NCBI RefSeq assembly: GCF_037975245.1
Contig: NC_092580.1
Span: forward strand, 21,190,501 to 21,254,500
Source of the DNA: Apostichopus japonicus
Taxonomy: Eukaryota; Echinodermata; Holothuroidea; Aspidochirotida; Stichopodidae
Direction: 5' to 3'
DNA: 64,000 nucleotides
The position numbers were made by a program, and so were the translations under genes. Positions 1 through 11,529 of the stretch are shown in pieces. The notes beneath the pieces are model-generated. The model searched no databases. It saw only the letters and a list, made by a program, of their open reading frames with translations, and was not told where the DNA came from. Numbering within the stretch: position 1 is the first letter of the stretch; each line of letters starts with the position of its first letter.

Positions 1-286
1 TCAGACTACAAGACCAAGGATTTCTCGTCTCACACTCGTGCAACATTTCCGACACCATTTTTCTCACCTGTTTCATGTGCGGTCGTTGTTTCTTAGGTTG
101 AAGACAATCATTTGCAAGGCTGTACATCTGTTTGACTTGTCTGTCCACGAACGGACTGGATTTTTTATCGACCACGTCCATAATGGCATCTTCCACCTCT
201 GAGATTTCTTCCATGTACGTAATAATGTCCTGACCCACCCTATCCTTATCGAAAACTCGTTGACCGGTGATGATTTCCAGGAGTAC
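1..286 (-). CDS. irak4: IRAK4-like exon 9, C-lobe (partial, runs off the left edge)
   Basis: Acceptor AATAAAACAG. Starts VLLEIITGQRVFDKDR, continuing the SDVYSFGV of exon 8 exactly as in IRAK4 (FGVVLLEIITG). Includes QRPHMKQV, the usual C-lobe Arg segment. Ninety-five codons are open to the edge and no stop is reached. By family length only a few to about 15 residues are missing. Confidence 0.92.
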
Positions 287-3200
287 CTGTTTTATTCACA
301 CAAAAAATGTCACTCATTTGTTATGACCAGAAATGAAAACGTTTAGTGGTTACAATTTTACGATGCCTAACCATTACTTACTAGTGTGGTAAGCCATACA
401 TGTTAATGTACGTGAACTTGCGCACACCAAAATGAATGATTATCTATTGACTAATGGGGCAATACATAAAGAAAGATATCAGGAATCAGTTACCTTGTTG
501 ACAAAGCATCAACCATTTAATACACTGGTAAAGATTTTACATAATAGAATTTTTATTCCAATTCCTTATGCAAATCCCTTTAAGATTTGCTATGATAGAC
601 TGACAGCCTGCAAGAGATTGTTAACAAGCACAGGGAGATATTTTGACAACCTACAAGTCATCTGGAATTAATAACATTCCAAATTGCCAATTGAGATAAC
701 CTTTTGACCCTTGATCCAATTTTTTTTCTAGCCATTTTGAGATAACCTGTTGATCCCTTGAAGCTCAGAGGGTGAAACTGGAGAATGGCCACTTGAGTGT
801 GCTTAAAGCAATACTACATATCAACTTTCATTGAACTTTCCTGTATGAATGTATGTTAAAGACTTATAGAGCCCCTTCACAAAAATTAACTGAACTGAAT
901 TTGACCAAACTATGTTTACCAAAAGAAAACCATACCATTAGAGATTTGACAAATTTATTGGAGCTATAAATTTGTTTGAAAGGATTTCAGACTTTGACAC
1001 CTGTTGACCTATCTTGACTTCTTCCAAATTTCAATCATGGGGCATCTGTCTACCAAGTATGACATTGATTCAACTTGTGGTTGATGAGATATCATGTTTA
1101 CAAACTGTTTTTGACTATTTCCCATTAAGCCCCACCAACTCATGAATATTAATGAGGTCAAAGTTGTTGCTGCAAAGGAGCATTGACTTACTATGTAGTC
1201 ACCATACCAAGTATGAACTACATCTGAGATACAGTAGAAGATATATTGCCATTATAAAAAAAAAAATTATGTTCAGCCCTGACCACTCATCAATACACAT
1301 GAGATGGGAACCACGACAATAAGGCACATCTAAATTATCATGGGGCATCTACCTATCATACATCACACTGACTCAACGGGCTTGATATCACATTCACACA
1401 AGCCAGCATGATTACAAAGGTTACTGAGCCTTCGGCATCGTAACCAAAAACAGATAGTAATGAGGTTAATCATTTCCAAGGTTTCACTCCCCACCAAAAT
1501 TCAGTCATGTGACTAATGAAAGGTTCAGCATGGAGTCCTTTCCATTACTTTGCCCCTTTCACACACCCCTCCCCCCCCCCTCTATCTCTCTCCAGCTCTC
1601 ACACAACCCCTCAAAGCACAGAAAAATTAAACACTTAATCGTCTGAACAGCTTGTTTTAATACTTGGATTTCTATTCCAAGTATAGCCTAAGCCATTAAT
1701 ACATCTGCTACAAGAAAGCTCTTATAAAGTTTATATTTGTTTTCAACAGTTATAACTTTCATGTGACATGAAGGATACATCGAAATATTAATACAAGAAA
1801 CTGGTAAATGAATATTGCGCTGAGTTACTTGTATGATGAAAGATTTTACTTTGCAAACATAGTCAAGAGAAGAATTATTTTTAGGTAATATAAAATTTAC
1901 ATAAAAATGAGTGATTAATGGCCAAAAAAACTTGAGAGAATTCCCAAGCAGGTGCTTTAATATACAGCTGGATCAATTGCTGGTGACAAAGGTCAATTTC
2001 AGGAGTGAATCGGAAAACAATATTTAGCGAATTGTACATATATACCTAACAAATTTGATGAACGTATTCTGTTACAGCTTGTCTGGGTTCATTAGAACTT
2101 TTTAACAGCAGACTAGGTCTACAATCTGGGAGCAAATTCATGCATTATAACAAACTCTCGAAGCGTCTGTAACTTGATGAACCAAGATGAGTTTCTCCCG
2201 ATTGAAATGTCTATCGAAACCGTGACAACCACAACAGGAACAACTGCTACAAAGCACAAAAGGATTTGGAGCTCATTTTTTGGCTGAATCCCTGTACACA
2301 TTCATGTATTACTAAATATTACTACGTAGAGCCGCAATTGAATTTCTTATGTAGCTTTTACGCCACTTAGATGCTTAAAATCCGAGTTTGGGGCACCAAC
2401 AATTTAAGAGGTGTGGGAGGGGGCACAATATTTGTCCATTTAACTTGCTGTGAAACAAGTCTCAAATGGCGTACGATCTCAAAACATACTCACCACGCCA
2501 AAACTATACACGTCAGATCGGGATGAAAACTGGCCCGACCTACACTCCGGTGCGAGGTATATTATTGATGCGATCACGACTGAAGTATATTCTGTGGTAC
2601 GCTCGTCGTTTAACTTCCTGACCAGACCGAAATCTGCTATCTTAGGTATCAAGTTACCATCCAACAAAATATTGGCACTAGAAGAAATATAGACAAAGGA
2701 AGGAAAATTATAAATAGATTCTGAACGAACAAATGAATGCTAAAAATCTACATCAAAGTTACCCTCTTCCAATCTGGACCGATTAGAAATGGGATACAAA
2801 GAGAGAATTTTACTCCTCCAGTCCCACAATCCGGCACAATGATGCCCGAGAAGATGAATCTGTTCTCTCAAGTTTCAAGTCGGTAACTTGGGAGGTTTTA
2901 ATTCACTTTCTGCTGTTTAAAACAGTCAACATTAGAAATGCAAACCTCCACCTGTATTAACACACAGTATTGTACTTGTACATACTAAAACGTTAAGAAT
3001 GATGTTCAAACATAACAGTAATCATTGCAATAAACTCTATGAAATGGAAAACTACCCCAACAAAATGGCTGATTGATTCTTTCGAACCTTCTCTCCCACT
3101 TTGAAATCTAAGCATAATAGATTTGTAGAACATCCAAAATGGATTCTAGCCACAGACATTTAATACATAGAAGCCAATTCCAGCTTGTCGCTTGGAGCAA

Positions 3201-6200
3201 TTTGAAGATCAACAGCTCATGCAAAGCATCAACCTACACTACTTTACATGGAGTCTTAAGGTTAGGCAATGAAATGCCTAATTGGTTTTCCAGATTGTAA
3301 GAAATTCTTAAGATAAGAAAGTAAAATAAATACACAGCATTATGAGAAACATCTAGGGGTCCATATTTGTGGAATGGAAAGCAAAAAGGGATCTTCTACA
3401 TATATTTATTAAAAAAAGATTGGTTCCACAAAACAGTTTGTTGCTGCTGGATCTGTACTGCTCACACATAACAACACTTAACAGTACTATCTACGGAAAC
3501 ATACTGCACAATTAACAACATTTTCAATGTGCCAAGACATTGAAATGCGGCTTTTAACTGAACAAAGATACAACTCGTAGGATGCTATCAAATCATTCAT
3601 CAATCGGTATTAGATTACCGCTAGACTGTGTTTGTCCTTTGGTATATTACTGGCAGTGACACAACGGGCGAAAGCATACATGGTTTGCCTAGCCTAGGCC
3701 TAGCTACAAGTTCACTAGTAGTAGTACAGTAGTACTACTACTAGTGCAACTATACAGTTATGGTTGTATTCAAGCTACAGTAGTTACTAGGTCTAGGCTA
3801 TATCCAATTGCTAGGATATGAAAGTAGATTTCAACACAAGTATTGGTGATAACAAGCTTTGTTGGGACTGATATGACAATCTGTACTTGCTGTTAGCGCT
3901 TGTCTGGTAGGCTGATATGGGCCGAACTGATTTGAAATTGCAAATTAAGAAGCCTAAGGTGCAACACACGACGCAGTCCTTGTGCCTTCCAAGAAAATGA
4001 CGATGAAGATTAAAAGTTTGTGGTAAACGTATGCATCTTTTTTGAGGTTATGAAGTAAAAAAATATAATTTATGACAACTTAAAGTATGCACATGTGAGT
4101 CACCATGCATCACCAAAGACATCTGAGACAACTTAAAGATAAACTTGCAAAATGCAAACAATATCATAGTACAGAGGAAATAGACTAATTGTAAGCAGAC
4201 AACAATGTACTGTGTCAGACTACTAAAAATGCTGCAATTAAACGTCTGTAGGCCTACATCTATGAAGGTGCCTTGTAACTTTAATATTCTTCAATAAAGG
4301 CATGCGCATTATTAAAATTATAAAGACAGCTTGTCAATCATTGTTAAGCCACGTACTAAAGAAAAAGCCTATAATCATTTTATTGGAGTGGGGTTGAGGG
4401 GGGTAGAGTATGGGAGGTTATCTAGGCCTATTTCTTTTTTCATCTTGACTATTATTTTGCAAGTATGTAAACTACAATCCAAATATGTCGATTGAGAATG
4501 GTCAGAAAGTACAGAGAAATATATCTTGGGAAGTTCTATCCACAATCGTTTTGAATGTTGACCTATTTTCCATACCCCTGCATCTTCAACTTATACACAG
4601 CCATAATGGCATCTTGGTTGTTTCATCACTGAGCTTCAGCTTTTGTAGACTTAAGTGCCATAAAAACATTAAAGAAAATACTTTTAGCTCAAAATGACTG
4701 TAATTGTGCATCAGTTTATCATTCAAAGAGCAGGTGTCTAAGGTGGCTATATGGCTTCATTTGAATATGAACCCCTCCCCAGCAGTCCGGTAGCCAGGCT
4801 GGGACCAGGGGCCATTCCCCCTCCACTTTCAGACTAGTGTTCTTCCACCCAACCACCTTAATTTGTCCTGCCATCATGTGAACAAAAACTCCAAAACAAC
4901 ACATGAGTATTGTACCCCTCTTTTAATTCGCCCCTCCATAAATTTTTGGTGTCCTCCAACTCAAAGTACCTACCTCCCAAGGGGCTGAAACATTTCTGTA
5001 AAGCTGTCTCCCCTACATTTCAGTCTACTCAAAATTTACATGGTGAACGATAAAGACCACGATTGGGCTTTTTGCCCTATGTATCTAGTTAAGGGCCTAA
5101 CGTAAGATTGTACAACATTTGCGACCATGCAAAGATTTCTTCTCCAAAAGCAAGAACTGTGTAAGCAGTGGCTAAATACCCATATGTTGTAATTCATTTC
5201 AACTACTGTATTTTGTTCCACAAAATTCGAGCTAATGTGATGCATCAAGTGTTTCCATATGTGGAAATGAAAGATTTTGACGATAAGATCAGGATTTTCA
5301 ACGGAAACTTGTTACTATATCATAGGCGCCCTTTGCGTCAGTATTAGGTGTACCAAGATTGCTCGCGTGACCTTCAAGTAGCATGCAAAGCGTGTTTGTT
5401 GTCAGCAGGTGCGATATATATCAATTTCTGTGATTCTGGCCGGGCAAAGCAACTGAATGTAAAATAATCTAACCTTTTGATGTCCCTGTGCACATACTTC
5501 ATCTCATGTAAGAAATTGATTCCCTTAGCAGCTGCTGTTGCTATGGAGACACGAGACTTCCAGGAGAGGGGTGGTTTGTTATCTTCGCATGCGAGTCTCT
5601 GAGCTAGGTTACCACCAGAGATGTACTCCAGAACCAGGCTAAGGTTATCTAAGCAATACCCATAAATCTTTATCAAGTTGATGTGTTGTAAACTGTTGAG
5701 AAGGGGAAAGAACATTGGCTTATTTTTCATATAGACTGTTGTAGTTACAATGTAACATTCTCAACACACACACACGCACACACAAAAGCAACACAGTTCT
5801 GTAGTAATGCATGTTTTGTTGGTAAAGGTATCATCAATTCACTTGAGAGATTATCATAAAAGTGTCAATGAATCCCTGATGGACTAAAAATAATTAAACA
5901 GTCAATTTTGACATATTTTAAAAATACAGAGATTATTTGCATAATACACCATTTTTAAACAAAAAGTAGCAAATTTTCAGAAGCTTATATCCCACTGAGC
6001 AAAACAAGAAACCATAAAGAACAATTGTGCACAGACCTGATAGAAAAAATGGCTGAAAGGGAATCCTCCAATACCAACAACACTCCACAATTAAAGTTCT
6101 CTAATCATTATCATTTTCATCAAAATTCATCAATCTTCAAAATGTGAAACCACTCTACATCCACGGCAAATAAAAATGAAAGTTTCCTATGTCATTTTAT

Positions 6201-9200
6201 AAAAGAGGATGACAATTAAAGTTATGATATAATATCAAACTTCCTCTTACTTCATTAAAGTTGCTGCCTCAGTTTTTAATTGTTGTACGATGTTGAAATC
6301 TGGATGAAGCCCCTCCTGAAACAAAAACACAAGGAGAGATCCATCATAAATTTGTACTAAAAAAAAAACACTTTTTTTTCTATTTAGTTCCATAACCCCA
6401 GTACTAACTCAAAGGGCATTTAAAAAAAAAAACCCATCTGAAGTTACCTTGAATAGTCTTTTAACTGCACATTTTGTTCCGTCTCTGAAATAACCGAGAA
6501 ATACCGTTCCAAATCCGCCCTCTCCAATTTGACGGCCTCCGTCCAATAGCGATGTTGTGTTGAAGTTAGCTGTGAGTGCTGCCACTTCTCCCTGCGTAAA
6601 TTCACAGACTATCGGAAATGAGAGAATTTGAAAGTTCAAGTTCGGGTCCTTTGCTCATTGTCTTATTAAACTCTTGCGGGCTTTGCATCCCCGAGCGATA
6701 GATCATTTTTGAGCGAACTTACACAAGGATGAAACTCATGACTATTTGCCGGTCACGCAAATTTTTCATGCATTTTAATCATGTTATTTTACAAGTGAAA
6801 GTCTTAGTTCCCTTTTTCTTTAACTTTTCCTTTCTGTGCATCTTGTCAGGAACTGAATTAATGTGTAATGTGCCACATTAGCTACTTATGTCACTTTCAC
6901 TGATCAACCTAAAATGGAACCTTTTCATTGTCTATATGATATAAAATATTTCGATAAAAGTCAAAATGAATATCATTAAGAAAATTAAGAAACACAAACT
7001 TCGTCTTCAACTGGAGTGTGTACATATAATGAAGCGGGGTAAGATAACGGCTGGGCTTATGGGTAAGATAACGGCTGGGCTTATGGGTAAGATAACAGCT
7101 GGGCTCATGGGTAAGATAACGGTTGGGCTCATTGGTAAGATAACGACTGGGCTTATGGGTAAGATAACGGCTGGGCTTATGGTAATATAACGGCTGGGCT
7201 TATGGGTAAGATAACGGCTGGGCTTATGGGTAAGATAACGGCTGGGCTTATGGTAATATAACGGCTGGGCTTATGGGTAAGATAACGGCTGGGCTTATGG
7301 GTAAGATAACGGCTGGGCTTATGGTAATATAACGGCTGGGCTTATGGGTAAGATAACGGCTGGGCTTATGGGTAAGATAACGGCTGGGCTTATGGGTAAG
7401 ATAACGGCTGGGCTTATGGGTAAGATAACGGCTGGGCTCATGGGTAAGATAACGGCTGGGCTCATTGGTAAGATAACGACTGGGCTTATGGGTAAGATAA
7501 CGGTTGGGCTCATTGGTAAGATAACGACTGGGCTTATGGGTAAGATAACGGTTGGGCTTATGGGTAAGATAACGGCTGGGCTTATGGGTAAGATAACGGC
7601 TGGGCTTATGGGTAAGATAACGGCTGGGCTTATGGTTAAGATAACGGCTGGGCTTATGGGTAAGATAAGGGCTGGGCTTATGGGTAAGATAACGGCTGGG
7701 CTTATGGTTAAGATAACGGCTGGGCTTATGGGTAAGATAACGGCTGGGCCTATGAGTATGATAGGTACTATGTCATTGCAAATACTGAATGATAATTACT
7801 GAATAAATACTGATTTGTCAAAATAAGACTAAGAGAGTATGATTCACTCATGCAAAATGGGTGGATTTCAACTACTATATAACATCATCATACATCATGT
7901 ATATAAATCATTAATGAAATCTGTTTACTTTTGTTGGCATTGAATTCAGGTGTCTGCTTTCGGTATCCTGAGAAAAGGAAAGAGAGAAATTGTTGGGTTT
8001 TTTTTAAAGAATGTTTCCAAGTACAACTGCGAAAAGTATATAAGACTTTACTGGTAGGGGGATAGTGCTGATAGTCGACTCTTTCTTTTGTAACCGATTG
8101 ATCGCATAGCATAGCTCTTCTCACGGTTACTGCGGTTACTCGGTTACAGTCATGACGTCATCACTGTCATTTTTACATTGCAGAAATACAGTCAAAACAA
8201 ATCTTTCTCCCATGGTGCAATGTTTTTATTTGTTCTTTAGTGTCTCAACGTACGGTGTCTAAATCGTGTGAAGACATCTACCAAACAAAAACTGTCAACA
8301 ACTTTCAATCTACTTTCTACTACTGGTGATTAATCGATAACGACTATCCGCACTACGGGGCGATAAATGGGACAGTTTGACAAGAAAGAAATTAACATGG
8401 TAAAGTCACCTTCATAACAGATATATTAAATTCTACGGCAAATATTAATTTAATAAACTTGCCAACATACTTATGTTCTCATTTCAAACACCAACCTCTT
8501 TGTTCTGGAAATGTTCAAGTATGTTTGGAAGGTAAACTTGTAAATATTTTGTGAATGTGGGATGCATTCATTAGTTTACCCAGCTACATGTGCATACACC
8601 CTTACAAATATAACACTATGATATAATATCAATATCTGTATATATTGTTGCAAAACAAATCTGTATTTTTAACACAGATACGAAGCCCTACGGTCTATAT
8701 TCACCAATACGTTCATTACACGTTTTGAGATGATGTGATACTCCTGAAAGTGAAGATTGCTACTGACAGTATGATATCAAAATTATTTATTGGAAAACAC
8801 TGGAAGCAGTTTCATTCCTGGGATCTTTTGTCTGTGTCTTTTTACAGGAAAAAGAGGATTTTTCTTCTACAGACGATATATTCTACAAAATTTTTTAAAT
8901 TAAAATGTCAATGTTACCTTGACCAGGTAAATCACTGGATGGCACTGCGATAACATGATCTGCAAAAGAGGAAGTATAAAAGAGTTTATCAATCAACCAT
9001 GGTTTGATTGGGAATAATATAGCATCATTGTGCCCTTGGATTCAATAATCATGTAGGTATATGCCAAAAGGTAGGGGTAGTCCACTAACAAATAATATGA
9101 AACTATTCAAAACCTTTTTTTATCTTTTCTTTTTTTCATTCATCTTTTTTTCTCCCCATTTTGTGAACATGAGTGTGTGTGTCTGATAGTGTGTGTGTCT

Positions 9201-10638
9201 GATAGTGTGTGTGTTCCATGTTATGAGTTGGACCGATTTTTGTTTCTCTTTACATAAGCAGGGAAACTAAATACTTCTATGCCTCATAACTGACTGAAAA
9301 AGCTTTATTCTCTGCAGGGGGAGGTCAAAGGTCCCTTGGTGTCAACATGCAGATGCAGAAAATGTGTACATAAACACAGTATCTCAAGAAAGGAATCTTC
9401 ATGCTTCATATATAGCTGGTTCCTACAAAAATTCTAACCTATATATAAAGTCATCAAAACCTCAACGCATTTTCACATCTTTGGGTTTTGTTAGTTCACA
9501 CCACTTACGCTCCTGTGAGCTTCCCAGTTTTTTCGCTGCTCCTAAGTTGCTCTGCCTTCTGCAATTACCTCTTTCTATCCTCATGAAATAATGGTGAGCA
9601 ATAATAAATTGTTATTACCTGGCAAGAGGATTTGTATAGCTTCAAGATGGTTCATCTCTTCTAGAATTTTGACAATGTCTTTCACTCTAGTATTCAGAGT
9701 TCCCAAATCGGTCAAGATCGATTCTGTAGGACTCTTTCCACATGTTCTTTGTTTGTGAGTGATGTATCTGACAAAGAAATGGAATTAAAGAAAAAAAAAT
9801 CTATCTCACTGTATTATTTTTTTTTAAAGTGTTAGCTGTGTTTACACAACAGGATTTATTGTATATTACAGCTTGTAAATGCACAGTGCAATGATTGCTT
9901 GATGCAAATAATATTACAATATAGACGCTTTTCAATTAAGAGAGTTGGAGGGTGTAAAGACTCGTGCACAAAGAACATCTCATGCCGGTAATCTGACCTA
10001 GTCTTGAATGAGGTGTAACAAAAGTGTTAGACACCACCATCCATCCCAGAAAATACACACACAGCTTGCTACCGTCAGTAATTAGACACTAGTGTACAGT
10101 CAATACATACAGCTACAGTCAATACCCACAACACAGTGTGCATAGCAGCGATGGACGTCTCACGTCCAGCTAAAGATTACAAGGTATCACATTTCATTAC
10201 TGTCTGCATTTTGTAGCAACAAGAAAAATACTTCACTTGCAAACAACGGAAAGTTAACTTTTTCAGAGCGCGGTACGCGGTTTGGGGCGAGTCTTCAATG
10301 CCTTTAAAAGAATAATTAACCAGTAAGGCAAATCTGGAGAACATTGATAGATGATGTACTTAAGGCCTAGCCTATGCAACAACGTTCAGGATTCATAGAT
10401 TTTGGAAGACGTACGAGTGATGTACACAGTATTACTTGATATGATCTTACTGGATGTCTTTGATGTCATATCTCAGCTGCTGGCTGCCAGGCCTCTTTGG
10501 TAAACGCTGAGCAAAGTCCCTCCAGTCGACAGAGAGTTCATTCTCTACGTCAAGCACTCTTGCTAAGGACTTTACCGTCGTCAGTCTTAACCTTCTGACT
10601 AAGGTCTCCGGTGTACAGACTTCAGGGTCACCCATCAT
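1..10638 (-). CDS. irak4: IRAK4-like death-domain Ser/Thr kinase (Pelle/IRAK family), 9 exons, 3' end cut by window edge
   Basis: Coding exons in transcript order: 10451-10638, 9619-9767, 8918-8959, 7929-7967, 6448-6608, 6251-6315, 5474-5692, 2494-2677, 1-286. Phases agree at every junction, giving 444 codons before the edge (human IRAK4 is 460 residues). Residues 1-112 form a death domain; 113-139 a short linker; 140-444 a kinase domain with glycine loop GEGGFG (168-173), catalytic Lys189 (CAVK), helix-C Glu209, HRD 283-285, DFG 303-305 and APE 330-332. The family couples MyD88 to IRAK1/TRAF6 in the cytoplasmic Toll/IL-1R pathway. The start is the ATG at 10638; an in-frame TAA lies just upstream (10660-10662). 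Oddities: Leu at the gatekeeper position and an unusual P+1 loop. The HRD, DFG and Lys residues predict an active kinase. IRAK1-type paralogy is possible, but the short linker and overall length favour IRAK4. Confidence 0.92.
287..2493. other. IRAK4-like intron 8, no recognised feature
   Basis: Ordinary AT-rich intron DNA. A C-run with a pyrimidine tract lies near 1565-1597. I recognise no repeat family or conserved element. Confidence 0.5.
2494..2677 (-). CDS. irak4: IRAK4-like exon 8 (activation segment)
   Basis: Acceptor TTTCTTCTAG, donor GTGAGT. Encodes SANILLDGNLIPKIADFGL, an activation loop with candidate phospho-sites (TT and YTS), VIASIIYLAPE, and SDVYSFGV. Ends in phase 0. Confidence 0.93.
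2678..5473. other. IRAK4-like intron 7 with possible transposon remnant
   Basis: About 2.8 kb. It contains a short perfect hairpin (3713-3746). A C-rich stretch at about 4745-5030, with a GTAGCCAGG motif also seen at about 42430, may be an old DNA-transposon remnant. No coding signal seen. Confidence 0.4.
3713..3746. repeat. Perfect 15-bp inverted repeat (hairpin)
   Basis: Arms CACTAGTAGTAGTAC and GTACTACTACTAGTG are separated by 4 bases. The arms are built from AGT/ACT triplets, so this may be a microsatellite-derived palindrome. Confidence 0.8.
5474..5692 (-). CDS. irak4: IRAK4-like exon 7 (hinge to catalytic loop)
   Basis: Acceptor CTCAACAG, donor GTTAGA. Encodes LQHINLIKIYGY, the hinge LSLVLEYISGGNL and the catalytic loop YVHRDIK. 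The gatekeeper position is Leu (LVLEY), where human IRAK4 has Tyr262. Ends in phase 2. Confidence 0.93.
6251..6315 (-). CDS. irak4: IRAK4-like exon 6 (helix C)
   Basis: Acceptor TTTCAG, donor GTAAGA. Encodes EGLHPDFNIVQQLKTEAATL; the Glu in KTEA is the predicted salt-bridge partner of the catalytic Lys. Ends in phase 2. Confidence 0.88.
6448..6608 (-). CDS. irak4: IRAK4-like exon 5 (kinase N-lobe: glycine loop and catalytic lysine)
   Basis: Acceptor CCGATAG, donor GTAACT. Encodes the F-T-x-x-E entry helix, QIGEGGFGTVFLG and KCAVKRLFK. Ends in phase 0. Confidence 0.93.
7037..7754. repeat. 24-bp minisatellite, about 30 units, in IRAK4-like intron 4
   Basis: The unit is GGGTAAGATAACGGCTGGGC plus TTAT. 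Because 24 is divisible by 3, the array stays open and reads MGKITAGL repeatedly on the plus strand, which is not evidence of a gene. At about 7150-7340 a higher-order 71-bp unit (24+24+23) occurs, in which every third unit lacks a base (GGTAATATAAC). Confidence 0.95.
7929..7967 (-). CDS. irak4: IRAK4-like exon 4 (linker)
   Basis: A 39-bp exon, acceptor TTTTCTCAG, donor GTAAAC, encoding GYRKQTPEFNANK. Phase fits both neighbours. It could be alternatively skipped without shifting the frame, as could exon 3. Confidence 0.72.
8918..8959 (-). CDS. irak4: IRAK4-like exon 3 (linker)
   Basis: A 42-bp exon, acceptor TTTTGCAG, donor GTAACA, encoding DHVIAVPSSDLPGQ. Phase 1 in and phase 1 out fits both neighbours. 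Linker sequence is poorly conserved, so support is splice-site and phase based. Confidence 0.75.
9170..9217. repeat. GT-rich microsatellite with CTGATA interruptions
   Basis: Two repeats of a GTGTGTGTCTGATA unit in IRAK4-like intron 2. Confidence 0.7.
9619..9767 (-). CDS. irak4: IRAK4-like exon 2 (second part of death domain)
   Basis: Acceptor TTTGTCAG, donor GTAATA. Encodes KSPTESILTDLGTLNTRV then a leucine-rich helix ending QILLP, aligning with the SPTSELLFDW...LLLP part of human IRAK4. Ends in phase 1. Confidence 0.9.
9949..10303. mobile_element. TTAA-target MITE, copy A
   Basis: About 355 bp. Left end AGGGTGTAAAGACTCG; right end the reverse complement of AGGCATTGAAGACTCGCC, followed by TTAA at 10304-10307. 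It closely matches copies at 13118 and 41043. The left-flank TTAA has decayed. It lies in IRAK4-like intron 1 and has no coding capacity. Piggybac-like elements duplicate TTAA, but the termini are not ones I recognise. Confidence 0.8.
10451..10638 (-). CDS. irak4: IRAK4-like exon 1 (start codon, first part of death domain)
   Basis: Begins MMGDPEVCTPETLVRRL and ends DIKDI plus two bases of a codon (phase 2), donor GTAAGA. Two adjacent ATGs (10638 and 10635) could both serve as start; the first is used here. The Trp-containing VDWRDFAQ segment matches the death-domain helix pattern of IRAK4. Confidence 0.9.
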
Positions 10639-10944
10639 TTCGCACGGGATGAATTCCACTTATCTGTGACAGAACAACGTAATTTGAGATATATCTTGAA
10701 GATGTTATAAACTGTTTGTGCCATTTCCCAGCATGAAATATGAACCTAACATATATGTTCACTATAGACTGATGTGGTTCCTGGTGAATTTGCAATAACT
10801 GATTATAAGATTAACAAACTGGTAAATGAACATATTACCATTAGCTAAATCATTTATGGACCAACTTAATGTTGTTCCCTCACTACATGTTTTCTACTGA
10901 TACTTAAAAAATATCTATCATGGGGGTTTCTCATCCTGAGGGAC

Positions 10945-11525
10945 TGTCTAAAATAAGATAAGATAAGATAAGATAAGTAGAACTTTATTACTCCAAAGAA
11001 GGAAATTAAGATCTTGCAAATAAAATGTAAAAGACAGTACAAAAATATGGCTATGTTACAAATATGAAAAACAGGGATAGAACGGAACGATAAAACAGTA
11101 AACAATCGAACAATAAAACACACATAGGCAGGACCTAACGGCTCAAGTTATCATTGTAAAGCCTTATTGCACGTGGAATAAACGAATTGCGATGACGGTT
11201 TGTTCTCATGGGTGGGAGACGCAGTCTGCCAGTGCCCCTAGTTATGATATTATCGTGCAGATAACAGTGAAGCGGGTGATCATGGTCATTCCAAACAATG
11301 TCTAGTTTGTTTTGGAGCAAGCACACATAAATTTCCTCAACTGTTGATTGGGGGTCTCCAATGACTCTATACCCGCTTTACGAATAATGCTGTCAATACG
11401 ACCTTTGTCAGTCCCCGTTGCGTTCCCACCCCAGCCGACGAGACAATACCGCCATACGCCACAGATAGTAGCGTTGTAAAAAATATCCATTATAGAAGTA
11501 CGGACGTTAAAACTGGCCATCTTAT
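10945..11525 (-). pseudogene. CR1/L2-like LINE reverse transcriptase C-terminal fragment (3' part)
   Basis: Minus-strand frames read FNVRTSIMDIFYNATICG, VGWGGNATGTDKGRID, IRKAG and, after a frameshift, HPLHCYL and RTNRHRNSFIPRAIRLYN. This is the standard end of CR1/L2/Rex-type LINE ORF2. The 3' end is a short (AAGAT)n run at about 10950-10977, which fits the microsatellite tails of such LINEs. The frameshift and interruption make it non-functional. Confidence 0.82.
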
Positions 11526-11529
11526 TTAA

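Noticed and set aside
7037-7754. CRISPR array
   Set aside because: Units are contiguous with no unique spacers, and the genome is eukaryotic.
7344-7802. 152-codon plus-strand protein of MGKITAGL repeats
   Set aside because: It is a translation of the 24-bp minisatellite within an intron of the IRAK4-like gene.
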